A stretch of 64,000 nucleotides of DNA from Serinus canaria (Eukaryota > Chordata > Aves > Passeriformes > Fringillidae): contig NC_066342.1 of the NCBI RefSeq assembly GCF_022539315.1, positions 14,257,402 to 14,321,401 of the forward strand, in the 5' to 3' direction. The translations under genes were made by a program, and so were the position numbers. Below the pieces are notes generated by a model. That model was not told the origin of the DNA and did no database searches. It saw only the letters and a program-made list of their open reading frames with translations. Shown here piece by piece: positions 11,579 to 22,959 of the stretch (positions are counted from its first letter, which is position 1; the number at the start of each line of letters is the position of its first letter).

Positions 11579-12672
11579 CTCATAGAATCATTTAGGTTGC
11601 AAAAGACCTCCAAGATCATCAAGTCCAACCATTAACCTAGAACTGCCAAGTCCACTACTAAACCATGTCCCCAAGTACCATATCTACACAGCTTTAAATT
11701 CCTCCAGGGATGATGACTCCAGAACTGGCCTGAGCAGCCTGTTCCAATGCTTGAGAACCCTTTCAGTGAAGAAATTTTTCCTAATATCTGGCCTAAACCT
11801 CCTCTGGTGCAACTTGAGGCCATTTCTTCTCATCTTGGGAGAAGAGACCTACCCCCACCAGATCCCTCTCCGGAGCCTTTCTACCCTCCAGCAGATGAAC
11901 ACTCTCACCCAACTTGGTGTGGTCTGAAAACTTGCTGAGGGTGCACTTGGTCCCCTTGTCCAAATCATCAATAGAGATATTAAACAGAACCAGCCCCAAT
12001 AATGAGCCCTGGGGAACCCCACTAGTGACCAGCCACCAACTGGATGTAGCACCATTCACCACCAGCAGAGCACACCTGTCCAAGCCATGAACCACAGCTT
12101 TTGCAGGAGAATGCCATGGGACATAGTATCAAAGGCTTTAGTAAAGTCTAGGTAGACAACATCCCCAGCCTTTCCATCATCCACCAGGTGGGTCACCTGG
12201 TCATAGAAGGAGATCAGGTTGGTCAAGCAGGTCCTGCCTTTCCTTAACCCATGCTGGCTGGGCCTCATCCCCATGTTGTCCTGCACCTGTCACTTGATGA
12301 CACTCAAGATGATCTGCTCCAAAACCTTCCCCTGCACTGAGGTCAGAATGACAGGCCTGTAGTTTCCTGGATCCTCCTTACAACCCTTCTTGTAGATGGG
12401 CTTCACATTTACTAAATTCCAGTCAACTGGGACCTCCCTGGTTGACCAGGATTGCTGATAAATGATTGAAAGTCACTCAGTGAGCACTTCAACCATCTCC
12501 CTCAGTACTCTTGGGTGGATCTCATCCTGCCTCATAGACCTGTGGGTGTCTAACTGGTGTAGCAGGTCACTGACCATTTCCTCATAGATTATAGGAGCCG
12601 CATTCTGTTCCCCATCCCTGTCTTCCAGTCTTCCAGCTCAGGTGGTGGGTACCCTGACAACAATTGGTCTTA
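11579..12672 (-). mobile_element. CR1 LINE, 5'-truncated, reverse transcriptase remnant
   Basis: The plus strand starts CATAGAATCATTTAGG, the reverse complement of a CR1 3' end, so the element reads on the minus strand. Open stretches at 12,286-12,056 and 12,095-11,793 carry CR1 reverse transcriptase motifs: [12 protein letters not shown] (finger/palm) and [13 protein letters not shown] before the catalytic region. Frameshifts separate the pieces. It is a dead 1.1-kb copy lying just 5' of a TA microsatellite. Confidence 0.88.
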
Positions 12673-12675
12673 CTA

Positions 12676-12696
12676 TTATATATATATATATATATA
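12676..12696. repeat. (TA)n microsatellite
   Basis: About ten perfect TA units follow directly on the truncated 5' end of the CR1 copy. Confidence 0.9.
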
Positions 12697-12699
12697 AAA

Positions 12700-13290
12700 T
12701 ATTTATCTTTAAATATGTTACAAATGTGGATCAAGTAGCCAATAACCTTATCTGAATACCTAAGTGAGGAAGAGACAATCAAATGAATTCCATAAGCTAC
12801 ATTTGTTATAAAACATAACTTTTAAGGAATATGAAGTAGAAGAATAAGTTGCACTCAAAACCCTAACAGTTACATAGCAATGTTGGTTGCTACTAAGGGG
12901 ACATTACTAAAGCCAAGAAGAATTAGCACTAGTTGAACATAATTCTATTGATATATCTATTCTTTCTCACGCTTCTTCAATCTGTATGAGCAGGTAGAGA
13001 TGAAAAATGAAAGCCATGACTGTGAACAGAGAATCTATAATAATTTCTGGAAAAGGAAATACCCAGCTAAAAGAAACAGTGACTACTTCCTTTCTCATGC
13101 ACATGAGAGAACAAGTCTCTACATTAAGACAGTAGGGACTAGAAAATAGACATGCTATAGGCAGACTGAAGAGATCTATGAAACAGTGTCTGCTACTGTT
13201 AGCAAATAGTAGATTCCACCTTAAATCCCCTGAGATAATCAACATAAATAATTTAATTGTATAATTTTGGTAAGCAGGTTCTAACATAGC
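12700..13290. other. Intronic sequence up to provirus A
   Basis: Unique-looking sequence with one 106-codon minus frame (13,287-12,967) that has no family signal. It ends at the ATTATC target repeat of provirus A. Confidence 0.5.
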
Positions 13291-13296
13291 ATTATC

Positions 13297-13709
13297 TGCG
13301 GTAATCCGTGTTTTTCCTGGGCCTTATATGAGTCCAATCTGGCTAGCTTAAGACTCCAGCCCACACGGACCCGCATAGATGAAGGTAAAAGACGAGAGGC
13401 GCTCTTCTCCACGTGGGTGCAAGTATCCTGTTTATTGGCTTGGGGCAGGACACAGGTGATGGGTCACCCAGGTACAAAAGAGGGGTTGGAACTCTCACAC
13501 AGGAGGTTTTATACCCTAGGGGGTGAGGGGCGGGGGAGAGAGAACTGGAGCCAATGGGATGCCACTGGGGAGGGGCGAAGTACCTGTGGGACAGACCAGG
13601 TGTGTATAACGGCGGGGGGGGGTGTGTGAGGGGGAGACCATGTGATGAGGGAGGGGGAAAACCCATCACCAGTGCAACAACTAAATAAGCTATTTAGTGC
13701 AATACAACA
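13297..13709 (-). repeat. Provirus A 3' LTR
   Basis: The plus-strand ends are TGCGGTAATCC and CAATACAACA. A minus-strand TATAAAA lies near 13,510 and an AATAAA near 13,432, giving U3-R-U5 order on the minus strand, the same sense as FCHO2. Confidence 0.95.
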
Positions 13710-13727
13710 CCTCCACCTTTTCTGTTA
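13710..13727 (-). promoter_or_regulatory. Polypurine tract of provirus A
   Basis: On the minus strand a purine run AGAAAAGGTGGAGG directly precedes the 3' LTR. This is the usual primer site for plus-strand DNA synthesis. Confidence 0.8.
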
Positions 13728-13763
13728 ACTAAAATTGAAAGGAGATTTGTTAGACTATTTGTG

Positions 13764-14110
13764 CTACTGATTATAAATTTGTCCATCACCCCGAGAGTCT
13801 CCAGTCCTTGAACAGTCCTCAGATTCTTGCTTGACTTGTCCGATCAGGCTTTTTACTTCTCGGAGGGCTGCGTGGATGTTGGTTGATTTTGATGCTAGGT
13901 TCATGCAGCACAGTCCTGTTGGAGCGTCTGTGCCAGGGTCACCCAGATGTTTTGGCGTGGCTGAGGAACGATCCACGCAGCTGTCAGACTGCTCAGCGCG
14001 AACAGGATCACAACTCGAACATGGCTTTTCGTGAGGTTAGGTGGAAGGTAGATTTCCTGTTCTACAAAGGAAAGCAGACAATTTTTTAAAGAAAATACAT
14101 ACAAGTTCAT
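13764..14110 (-). pseudogene. Provirus A env remnant with large internal deletion
   Basis: Two overlapping frames preserve only the ends of an envelope gene. The first (14,110-13,901) has a hydrophobic leader and the PQPRQNIWVTL segment, which resembles the start of the provirus C env (PQPKTNIWVTM). The second (13,976-13,764) begins at a GLCCMN segment, which corresponds to the end of the CX6CC motif of a transmembrane subunit. The surface subunit, fusion peptide and membrane anchor are gone. By comparison with C, close to 0.9 kb has been lost. An env-less derivative could spread only by intracellular routes or by helper. Confidence 0.75.
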
Positions 14111-14137
14111 GGGTCAGCCGGAATGCAGCTGACTTTT

Positions 14138-14680
14138 CTATGATGATTTTTCTTTATTTTTCTGGCAGTGTCTTCTCTTGGAGGCAACAGCTGCTTGCTT
14201 CTCATCCCCGTCTGCTGGAGCTGGATTTTTAGGGACGAAAGGTTTTACCCACTTTTGGGGTATCCATCGAGGGCCTGAGGGGGTGGATACACATGCATAA
14301 CCACGCCCCCAGGTGACGAGCTCATAAGGACCCTTGGTTGTCCAAGTTTCTGGGTCCTTAATGAGAACTGGTGGACGCTGTGACAACTTAAACCGGTTGT
14401 TATTAATAAAATGACGTATTACTGGAGGATTAATGTTTTCAAATGAACAATTCAGAAAATTGATGGTAAACAGGGCTTTGAAGAGCTTTTGTTGTGGAGT
14501 CATCTACACTGCAGAATTTCCCTGCCTAGCCAGGACTTCTTTGAGTGTATGGTGGGCACGTTTGATCACAGCTTGACCTGTGGGGGAGTGCGGAATGCCT
14601 GTCTTATGCTCCACTCCCCACTGCTGGACAAACTCCAGGAACTCCTTGGAGGCATACGCTGGGCCATTGTCAGTCTTGAT
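14138..14680 (-). pseudogene. Provirus A integrase C-terminal part
   Basis: This continues the pol frame beyond an in-frame TAG at 14,681-14,683. It holds the second Asp segment (IKTDNGP), the segment with the catalytic Glu region, and, after a second in-frame TAG at 14,504-14,506, the C-terminal SH3-like domain (GPYELVTWGRGYACV). It ends 28 bases before the env remnant, leaving no room for the extra reading frame that provirus C has at this position. Confidence 0.85.
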
Positions 14681-16840
14681 CTACCTAGGGACCCCCAATA
14701 CTGAAAAGGCTTGCAGCAAGTGTTGTTTAGCATGCGCAGCCCTTTCCCCTGTGTGGGCAGAGGCATAAACTGCACCCGAGTATGTATCTATGCTGACGTG
14801 TATGTATTTCATGCGACCGAAACTGGGAATGTGTGTGATGTCTGTCTGCCGCACTTCACAGCTGCCAAGGCCTCGGAGGTAAACCCCAACACCCAGGGAT
14901 GGCACTGCCTGAAGCTGGCAATTGGGACAGGTGGCCACAATGGCTCGATCCTGACTTCGTGTTAGCTGGACTTGGCGGATTAGACCTGGAATATTTTGAT
15001 GGTATTGTTGGTGACTTAGTTTTGCCTGTTGAAAGATATCTGGAAGGCGTGCCATTTCTGCTGGAGCTGCAAGGGAATCTGCTTTGTGATTACCTTCTGC
15101 GATCTCGCCTGGCAAATCAGTGTGTGACCTCACGTGCATCACATAGAAAGGGTGCTCCCGCTGTGAAACCAAATAAATTAGTTTTGAGAGCAACCTGTGG
15201 AGATGCTCATCCTCAATGTCCTTGAGAACTGCCTGCTCCACCCTGGACACTACTCCCGCCACGTAGGCCGAATCGGTAACCAAATTAATTGGCTCCGAAA
15301 ACTTCTCAAAGGCTCTCACGACTACGGCCAGTTCAGCAATCTGGGGCGACCCCTCCACAAACTCAACATCAGCTTCCCAGTGCTGGGTCTGGGGATTTCT
15401 CCAAGTCATCACCGACTTGTGGGATGCTCCAGATGCATCAGTGAACACTGTAAGCGCCTTGAGTGGCCTAAGACTCCTTTTGTCAGGAGCAATGAGGTGG
15501 ATCTCCTCGTTGAACAGCTTGTGTGACGGGGCCTGGACTGACACCTGTCCACTGTAGCTGTCCAGGGATAGCTGGAGACTGGCATTGTTCTGGAGCAGGT
15601 CATTGAACATTTTCTTTGTCAACTTCTCAGGAGAGCCCTTTCCCTCTTTAGCAAGATGGACTGGAAGGTGAATGCACTCAAAGTTACAACCGGCCAGCTC
15701 ATGCAATCTTAACCTGGCCTTCCAGATCAGCTGAGCTATCAGCTCCTGTGGCTGTGTGATGGTTTTGGATCTCTGACAGGAGAGGAAAACCCATTCTATG
15801 ATTAGAAGTGGATCTTTTTGTACTTCAAACCACTGGAATATCAATCCGTGTATGTGTGGTAACTTCCCCAAAACAATGAATTCGAAAGGCAGCTCGGGCT
15901 TATAACGATGAGCCTGCCTCTCAGCCAAAGCCTTCTGAACTTTTTGGAGGGCGGTTTTTGCCTCTGGGGTCAGTTCCCTGGGAGAGACTAGCTCTCTCTC
16001 TCCCTTCAGTAAATTGAGAAGGGGAGCTAGGTCCCTGTTAGTGAGACCCAGCCAAGGCCTGACCCAGTTTAAAGACCCACACAAGGAATGGAGATCTGCT
16101 AGGGTTTTGGGATCACTCTTAATTTCCAATTTCTGTGGAACAATGGTCTGCGCAGTGATTTGCAAGCCCAGGTAGTTCCAAGGTGGCATCCTCTGAACCT
16201 TGTTTTCCTGCAATTGAAATCCAGCAGAGGTTAAAACTTTAACCACTAGGTCAAGTGTGTCTTGGAGTATTATGTCATCGGGGGCACACACAAGCACATC
16301 ATCCATGTAGTGTAGGATGATTGCCTCTTTTTTCTGGGTGCTCACTGGGGACAGCAATGAAGCCACGTACCACTGGCAGATGGATGGACTGCATTTCATT
16401 CCCTGTGGCAATACTTCCCAGTGGTAGCGCTTCACTGGGGCTTTTCGATTGGTGGTAGGAACCGAAAAGGCAAACCTTGGAGCATCTTCTATGTGTAGAG
16501 GAATATGGAAGAAACAGTCCTTGATGTCTAGGACAGCCAATTGCCAATTTTGGGGAAGCATCGCTGGGGAGGGCATCCCTGCTTGGAGAGACCCCATGTC
16601 CACAATTCTTTTGTTTATTTCTCTTAAATCTTGGAGGAGCCGCCACTTATCCTTCCCTGGCTTTTTTATTACAAAGACTGGGGAATTCCAGCAGCTAGAT
16701 GTCTCTTCAATGTGTCCTTTAGCTAATTGTTCTTCCACTAGCTCCTCGAGCGCCTTTATCTTTTTATTACTGAATGGCCACTGTTTTACCCAGACTGGAT
16801 CATCATTCAGCCATGTTAACTTGTGGGCGAGGTGCTCCAC
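14681..16840 (-). pseudogene. Provirus A pol: reverse transcriptase, RNase H, integrase N-terminus
   Basis: A long 719-codon open frame. In order it holds RT fingers and palm with LDIKDCFFHIPL, the YMDD active site near 16,300, thumb and connection, RNase H starting at TVFTDASG (about 15,450), and the integrase HHCC zinc domain (HQQYHQN then CPNCQ) with the first core Asp (RQTDITH). It ends at a TAG within the integrase core. Everything upstream of that stop appears undamaged, so this is the best-preserved enzyme module of provirus A. It lies in a different frame from protease, as expected for ribosomal frameshifting at the pro-pol junction. Confidence 0.92.
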
Positions 16841-16851
16841 AGTGGCCGCTT

Positions 16852-17190
16852 TTAAAAATCCTGGGGTGTCTTAGGAATGACCAGTTTGACTCCCCACTGG
16901 GACATGGTGTCTCTACCCCACAAGGGAGCTTTGTAATTAGTAACAAATGGACGGACATTGGGCAATTTTCTGTCTGGTCCCTCAATTTGCAGGATGCTTT
17001 TTGATATCTTTGCCAATGTGACTCCTCCTACACCTTGGATTTGGCCAGCCACGGGCTGCAAATCCCAATGGGACGGCCACAACCTTTCGGGTATGATTGT
17101 CACATCTGCCCCTGTGTCAAGCAACCCTTCCACGTGGAGATGTTCTGTTCCACGCTTCAGGTTGCATCCCATTATGGGTTTGTGCTCACC
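16852..17190 (-). pseudogene. Provirus A aspartic protease
   Basis: The frame contains the retropepsin signature LLDTGADVTIIP and a C-terminal GRD segment (LWGRDTMSQWG) typical of these enzymes, which cleave Gag-Pol. The listed start is the TSD boundary of the inserted family E LTR. The open frame continues into LTR sequence to 17,259, but those residues are not protease. Once the 391-bp insertion is discounted, the frame agrees with the dUTPase-like segment upstream, which is the usual betaretroviral pro layout. Confidence 0.88.
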
Positions 17191-17196
17191 AACCAC

Positions 17197-17581
17197 TATT
17201 ACAGCGGTTCTCTGGGGTCCCAGGATGAGGGAAGAGACGAGACAGTAGACTCCATGCATCAGAAGGCTTGATTTATTATGATATGATATATAAGATATAA
17301 AAACTATACTAAAAGAATAAAGAGAATGATTTCACTACAAGGCTATGCTAAGAATAGAAAAGAATGTGTAAACTGAAGTCTTCTCAGCCCGAGACGGGCC
17401 GAACAGGTGAATTGTGATAGGCTCTCAACTGGAAACAGTCCGACGGGGCCAATCAGAGATTTTCCCGTGGCATTCCACAGCAGCAGATAAGAATTGTTTA
17501 CAGTCCGTTCCTGAGGCTTCTCAGCTCTCAGGAGAGGAAAATTCCTAAGTTAAGGATTTTTCATAAACTATGTCAGTGACA
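17197..17581 (-). mobile_element. Solo LTR, family E copy 2 (385 bp, 6-bp TSD)
   Basis: On the minus strand it starts TGTCACTGAC. It is flanked by AACCAC at 17,191-17,196 and 17,582-17,587, an exact 6-bp TSD. It splits the pro region of provirus A between dUTPase-like and protease sequences. The final bases read TA rather than CA. Confidence 0.92.
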
Positions 17582-17596
17582 AACCACTTCTGCCCA

Positions 17597-17908
17597 TTAT
17601 ACACCAGGTGCATTGTCTTCTACTGAAATGTCTGCTGGGACAGGAATGGCCTGGGCGATGATTTGCCCCTTGGCCAAAAAGAAGGGTGGCTGTGGACAAC
17701 GCGCCAGGAGAATGAGGTGAGGTATGCCCCCTTTGATGGTCATGGGAGCCACCTCAATCTCCATGGGTGTGTGTGCAGTGTCCCCAATAACAAAGTACTC
17801 ACTGTCCAATTTTGTGCAATCTTTTGTCAAGTTCTGCAAGTCCTCAGGTAGGCCCACTCCAATGACCACCCACTGGGTAGACCTGAAAGCAAAAGCTTTG
17901 ATGGCCAC
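17597..17908 (-). pseudogene. Provirus A dUTPase-like segment
   Basis: The position between gag and protease and the FFLAKGQIIAQAIP segment (dUTPase motif 4-like) suggest a dUTPase domain, which in betaretroviruses limits uracil in viral DNA. The central motif with the catalytic Asp, clear in provirus C (LIDADY), is not recognisable here. The domain may be inactive or I may be misaligning it. It is the N-terminal portion of the pro reading frame. Confidence 0.55.
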
Positions 17909-18039
17909 GAGCTTGAAACGCTTGTGAGACCACCAGATTTTATCCTGTTAATGGCAATGTTGTTTTGCCGCATCCCACTTCCCTTCCTCCCCCCTTTCTG
18001 TTTTGAGGGAGGTTTTCCCTTTAGGGAAGCCCGCCGCAT

Positions 18040-18633
18040 TTATGTCGTGGCGCTGGGCGGGTTCCCGCTGGCTTCGGAGTTTTTTGGTGTGAAGGGTATC
18101 TTTTGTTGCTGGTTTTGAGGGCAGTCCTGGGCAAAGTGTCCTGGTTTTTTGCATATGAAACAAATGACATGTTGAAGTTGTTCTGGTGACATCTGTCGCC
18201 TCCTGACTCCTGGAGATACAGCTGCCACCGTCTCTGGGTTTGTTGGCCTTGACCACGCCCCCCATGCAGCAAACAGTTCCGCCTTCCTAGCACAGGCTTC
18301 GATCATCTCTGCTAGTGTAGGCGGGCGGTTGAGAGGCAGTCCCAGGAGCACCCTGGTGCAGACTTCATTGGCATTCCTCTGTGCCATCTCTTTCACTATT
18401 TCCATTTGTGTCTTGGGGTCCCATATTTGTCTCTCAACCTGTGCACGGAGTCGGTCGACAAACTGCAAGAAACTTTCTGAAGGAGACTGTTTAATGTCAA
18501 GAAAACTACTGCTAGGTTCAACAGTTGGTAGGTGGTTAAACGCCGTGTATGCAGCTTTTGAAACCTTATCTAGAATGAGTTTGGACAACACCCGAGCTTG
18601 GTCCTCAGGCTTATCCCACTCCCCCTCGCCGCA
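18040..18633 (-). pseudogene. Provirus A gag: capsid C-terminus and nucleocapsid
   Basis: It holds the major homology region (SPSESFLQFVDRLRA) and a CCHC zinc knuckle (CFICKKPGHFAQDC), which package RNA. A TAA at 18,634-18,636 separates it from the upstream gag frame, with which it is in phase. Only one clear knuckle is present. Confidence 0.87.
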
Positions 18634-19707
18634 TTAATGTTCATAAGTAATGTTATTGTTTTCTAAATCTTTGGAACCCTGAGGGGTTTGTTTGAGTTCC
18701 CCCACGAGATCTCTGAGAGATCTCTTCCAGGAGCTTTCCCATAGATCAAACTCTGACTGGGTAAGCAGGCACCGGAAAAGATCTACTATATCAGTAGGAA
18801 CAAATTCAAGGGATGTTAATGTAGCTCTCATCATGCTTCTAAAAATTTCACTATTTCTTCCAAATTCTAATTGACTTTTGCATAACTCGCGCTTTGTATG
18901 ATATGAGAAGGGCTGATAGGTTCTAGGACCCGCCCTACCACCTGTGTATTGAACAGAGGCTACCAAGGGGATCGCTTCTTCCTCCCGGTTTTTGACTCCG
19001 GGGTTTCCCTTTTCAGCCCCACCCCCGTGGGACCCGGCAGGGAGACCACCCCGTCCCCAAGCCCCACTCCCATGGGAACTGGGAAGGGGACCACCCCCTC
19101 CCTCAGCCGCACTGTCTTGGTAAGCAGGCAGGGAAACACCCTTCACCCCACCCCCATGGGGAATTGGAGAGGGTACACTCCCTGCCTCTGTCCCCCCCAC
19201 CCCGCTGCCTTGGTAACTAGGAAGGGGGGACACCCCCTCCCCCGGCCCTATCCCCGTGGAAACCAGGCAAGGGCCGACCCCCCCAGCCCTCGGCCCCACC
19301 CCCCCAGCCCTCGTCCCCACCCTCTTGGGACCCAGGCAAGGGGGCGTGGGAAACAGGCAGGGAGACGGGGCAACCGTGGGAACCAGGGGTGGGGTCACCA
19401 GTTGAGGTAATGGGGGGCGGGGAAACAACGGGAGGGGGAGGAGCGTCCAAGGGTAGGAAAGGGTTGTGAGACCGGAAGGGGTTGGGGACAGGAGAGCAAA
19501 AGGGATTGTGGGAAGAGGAAGGGTAAGTGGAGGGCTGAAACACGTGGATGCCGCCATTTTGGGCTCCGGCCATGCGGTCAGCAGCATCCTGAATGCCAGC
19601 CATGTGGTCGCAGCCAGTTTAGGAAGTGGGGGGGTGAGAACGCGAATTCGGGGTAACAGAAGTTGGGTTAGAGGGGTACACTTAAGGTGCTCTGTCAGCC
19701 TGCGCAC
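18634..19707 (-). pseudogene. Provirus A gag: Gly/Pro-rich linker and capsid N-terminus
   Basis: The first two thirds (about 19,600-18,950) is low-complexity Pro, Gly and Ser built from loosely repeated units of the type LPS-HG-G. The rest reads as capsid N-terminal domain (RAGPRTYQPFSYH onward). The linker is much longer and more repetitive than in provirus C. It may have expanded by replication slippage. The frame ends at the in-frame TAA noted for the next segment. Confidence 0.8.
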
Positions 19708-19974
19708 AACTACCAGGGTACTGAGAGAGAGGTGGGAGGCCAGGGAAGCAGTGGCAGTGCCAGTTACCTTGAAATTGCCGGATAGCCTCGCTTGACTTTC
19801 TCAGTTCAGGGGCAGAGGGAGTGGGAGGAGCTGCAGGAGGGGAGACTTGTGCTGGCCGTCCTTTAGAATCCCTCTTTAGGACTGCTTTCCGAATCACCAG
19901 GAACACAGGAAAAAACTGAGACACTGTCCCATCTCCCTGTTCCGCTTTTGCTGTTAACAAGTTTCCTATTTTGT
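19682..19974 (-). pseudogene. Provirus A gag: matrix C-terminal part
   Basis: This continues the matrix domain whose N-terminus lies at 36,855 on the other side of provirus B. It is charged, helical-looking sequence followed by a Pro-rich stretch. It sits in a different frame from the next gag segment, so a frameshift lies near 19,690. Confidence 0.72.
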
Positions 19975-19980
19975 CCCAGG

Positions 19981-20273
19981 TGTGGGAGAACTAGGGAAAT
20001 AGTGTGGGGAAGATTTCGGGCTGTACGCGTAGTTAGGAAGCCCCCTCCTCACCCTGCAGTCAGACCCTTGCTCCACACCTGGCCGCTCCCAGCCAGACAT
20101 GAGTAAGGGAAGTGACACAGGCTGCCCAAGCCATAAGTACCCCTGAGACCCTGCAAAAAATGCCATTTCACTGTCCGCCACATTGGTGTCTGTAGCAGTG
20201 GACAAAGTGACCCTGTCGGTTTGGGTCACCATGCCTGTGTCCGGAACCAGGCCACCACGCCGAAGCCGCAAAA
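19981..20273 (+). repeat. Provirus B 5' LTR
   Basis: A short 293-bp LTR, TGTGGGAGAA to CCGCAAAA. The usual AATAAA is AAAAAA here and AATAAA in the 3' copy (near 36,566), so the polyadenylation signal differs between the two. Confidence 0.93.
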
Positions 20274-20275
20274 TT

Positions 20276-20293
20276 TGGTACCGAAACCCCGGG
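20276..20293 (+). promoter_or_regulatory. Primer binding site of provirus B, tRNA-Phe-like
   Basis: The bases TGGTACCGAAACCCCGGG start two bases after the LTR. They resemble the complement of the tRNA-Phe 3' end, with one substitution and one extra C. Confidence 0.6.
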
Positions 20294-20390
20294 AACCAAC
20301 ACCGGGGTCCGGGGATCTCCTGGATAGGGACCGGCGGCTGCACAGCTGGACTAGTGCAGCGGGGGGGACGCCCCCGGACCAGCGAGGGAC

Positions 20391-21079
20391 ATGGAAGCAA
20401 TAGCGAAGGTCGTAACGCAGATACACGCTCAGTGGGGGTAGATTGTAAGTTTAAAGATCTATGTCTCGCTATACTGAGACTCATTAAATTGGGGGCAATA
20501 GATAGCCCCATGGATATTCTCCACTCGGAGAAATGGGATAATTGTACTAAGATTCTCGCCCAGGAAACCATGTCCTCTGGCTCAGGAAAGGCTCTTAAGT
20601 CATGGGGCAGAGTTGTGCAAGCTCTGCAAAAGGCTAGGGAAGAGCAGGACACCTGGCGTGCAGCGAAAGCGTGGCTGCTGGCCATGCTGCAGTTAGGGGT
20701 GTGCGCGGCAACGCAGACCGCAGAGGACTTAGAGCAGACCGGCGGCGAGAAGCCACGAACGCCGGACCCCCCCCAGCAAACCGGCTTACCATCAGAAGGA
20801 GGGGAGGATGCACGGTCGTTTTGGCAGGGGCTCGCGGAGGAGGCGTGGGTGGCGGCGAAATTGCCGAACCCGGAAGGGGTGGATAAAAGCGCACCACCCT
20901 CATATGCGTTCGAAAATGGCACCGAAGCGCGTGTTCAGGGCGGAAATGAAGGCGCGGCGGGCGGAAGTGGAGTCAGCCCGCTTAACAACGCATGCGCGTG
21001 CGAGCAGGAGGATGGGGGGGCCCCCCGCGCAGGAGCGTATGTCCAATCAGAGCGCTCAGTTCACATTAGGTCCTTATAG
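20391..21079 (+). pseudogene. Provirus B gag: matrix region, frameshifted
   Basis: A plausible gag start is the ATG at 20,391 (MEAIAKVV), but that frame hits a TAG within 17 codons. The rest of the matrix domain runs in another frame from about 20,430, with segments AILRLIKLGAID, SWGRVVQAL and KAREEQ of the alpharetroviral matrix type. That frame stops at a TAG at 21,077-21,079. Sequence before 20,391 in the same open frame is LTR and leader, not protein. Confidence 0.75.
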
Positions 21080-21190
21080 GGCAAGGACCTCCCCCCGCAG
21101 GAGGCGGGGGGACCCCAGGGGGAGGGAACGGCAGACCCCCGCAAGAAGGGGCGGGGTCGGAGCCCAAGAAAAAGGCAGAGCAGCCCGGAA

Positions 21191-22549
21191 TTGTCCGAGC
21201 AGTCCACTTCCGACTGGGACACGGACTCTAGCTCCGAACTCGGGAGGGGATCGGGGCGTTCTGATTCAGACTCGAGTTATAACAGAAGAAGGGCAGCGGC
21301 TCATAAGACAACTAACCACAGCGCTCCTACATGGGTAAAGGGGATACCAGAGAAAGATCGAACTCTGCTAACAGACTGCCGAAAAATAAAAATAGCGTGT
21401 GCTGAATGGACTGCATCGGTAAAACTGGTGTTTCCGGTCCGTGTGGGGGGACCCGGCGGAAACCAAAGGACCTATTCCCCGGTAAACCCGAAAGACGTGC
21501 AGGCAATTATTAAAGCGATCGCGGATAGGGGTATTAATTCTGCCATGGTTTCAACACTTATCGATGGCGTTTTAGGGGGGGACGACATGTTGCCTTTTGA
21601 CATTAAGCAGACTTGCCGAATAATTTTTGACGGGGCAGGGATGATTGTTTTTAAACAGGAGTGGGAAGATAACTGTATTAAACAGCTAGCCCTGATAACA
21701 GGGGCAGACCAACCACTGCACGGCTCCAGCATACAGAGGCTAATGGGCACAGACCCCACTATGATCACCCCTCAGGCACAAGCAGAGAGCATGCGAGCAC
21801 ACGAGGTTATGACGACGACCCGTGCCGCCCGAGAATCCATCCGTGTTGCCTCCAAAATAATAGCCAAACCGTCACCTTGGGCCACAATAAAGCAGAGTGA
21901 GAGTGAAAGTTTCACTCACTTTGTGGACCGTCTGCAGGCAGCCTTGGACGCCTCGACATTACCCTCAGAGGCAAAAGGTCCAGTGCTGGCAGAGTGCCTA
22001 CGCCAACAATGTAACTCAGCCACCAAGGACATTTTAAGATCACTGCCGCAGGGGTCTAGTATAGCTGCCATGATCAGACACGTTGCAAAGGAAGAACACC
22101 TTGCTCCCATCCAAGCAGCAGTTCACACTGCAATAACGAGTGTCATGGCATGCTTTAAGTGTGGCCAGGCTGGGCACGTGGCAATAAACTGCCCCCAGTC
22201 AGGACGCCCACCAGAAGCTGCTCCACCATGCCAGGGGAAACCAAGGGGACCATGCTGGGCATGTGGAAGGAAGGGCCATTTGGCTAAGGAATGCAGATCC
22301 AGGCATCAGGGAAACGGGAGAGGGAGGGGGCACCCGGGCCGTATCCAGCCTCCTCCCACTGGGAACACGCAGCGGCCCAGCTACAGCAACCCTCAATGGG
22401 GCACAGGGTTTCCATGCCCACCACCACCACCCCCTCAGGGAATGACCAACTTTGCCACCCAGCCAATGGCTCAATCGAACCCACCTGCACCTCAGGAATA
22501 CCAAAAACAGCCCCTTGGGGAAGAGGTCCCTGGGTGGCTTTGGCCATGA
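21191..22549 (+). pseudogene. Provirus B gag: capsid and nucleocapsid
   Basis: This 452-codon open frame is in phase with the matrix frame, separated only by the TAG at 21,077. It contains capsid helices, the major homology region (SESESFTHFVDRLQAAL) and two CCHC knuckles, CFKCGQAGHVAINC (about residue 321) and CWACGRKGHLAKEC (about 355), then a Pro-rich tail. Apart from the upstream stop, this part looks undamaged. Confidence 0.9.
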
Positions 22550-22938
22550 AAGCATGGGAACGGGACCCGTGGGTGGCCTTCGCCACGAAGGTGGGCAAGC
22601 ACCCACTGATCGGGTGGGCAGTGTGTCGTCTCCATAACAGCTCCGACGATTTGGCCATCTGCCTTCCATTTTGGGTGGACACAGGGTCAGACATCACTGT
22701 CATCCCAGACATACATTGGCCTCGACCATGGAAGCTAGAAGTAGCCCCCATGTTGGGCGGAGTTGGAGGGCTGTCCCGAGCCCACAAGAGCACCCAACCA
22801 GTGGCAACAACCCTCTGCACCGAGAGAAGACCAGGAAGAACTATCACCCTCACTGCATATGTGATGTCGGACTGTCCACCCTTACTGGGAAGAGATGCCC
22901 TTGCCCTGCTGGATGTTAGGGTGACAAATTTATGCTAA
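22530..22938 (+). pseudogene. Provirus B aspartic protease
   Basis: The retropepsin motif WVDTGSDITVIP lies near 22,680, followed by the GRDAL segment near the end. It is in a different frame from gag and overlaps the gag 3' end, so expression would need a frameshift. Classical alpharetroviruses encode protease in the gag frame, so this layout is closer to beta. The open frame extends upstream to 22,291, but that part overlaps gag and is unlikely to be protease. Confidence 0.85.
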
Positions 22939-22959
22939 GGGCCACTGTAGCATACCCAT

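Noticed and set aside
12056..12286. Independent small gene with [12 protein letters not shown]
   Set aside because: It is the CR1 reverse transcriptase motif within a 5'-truncated CR1 copy.
20183..20390. Open frame starting in the LTR of provirus B
   Set aside because: The first 70 codons are LTR and leader. The real gag start is more likely the ATG at 20,391.
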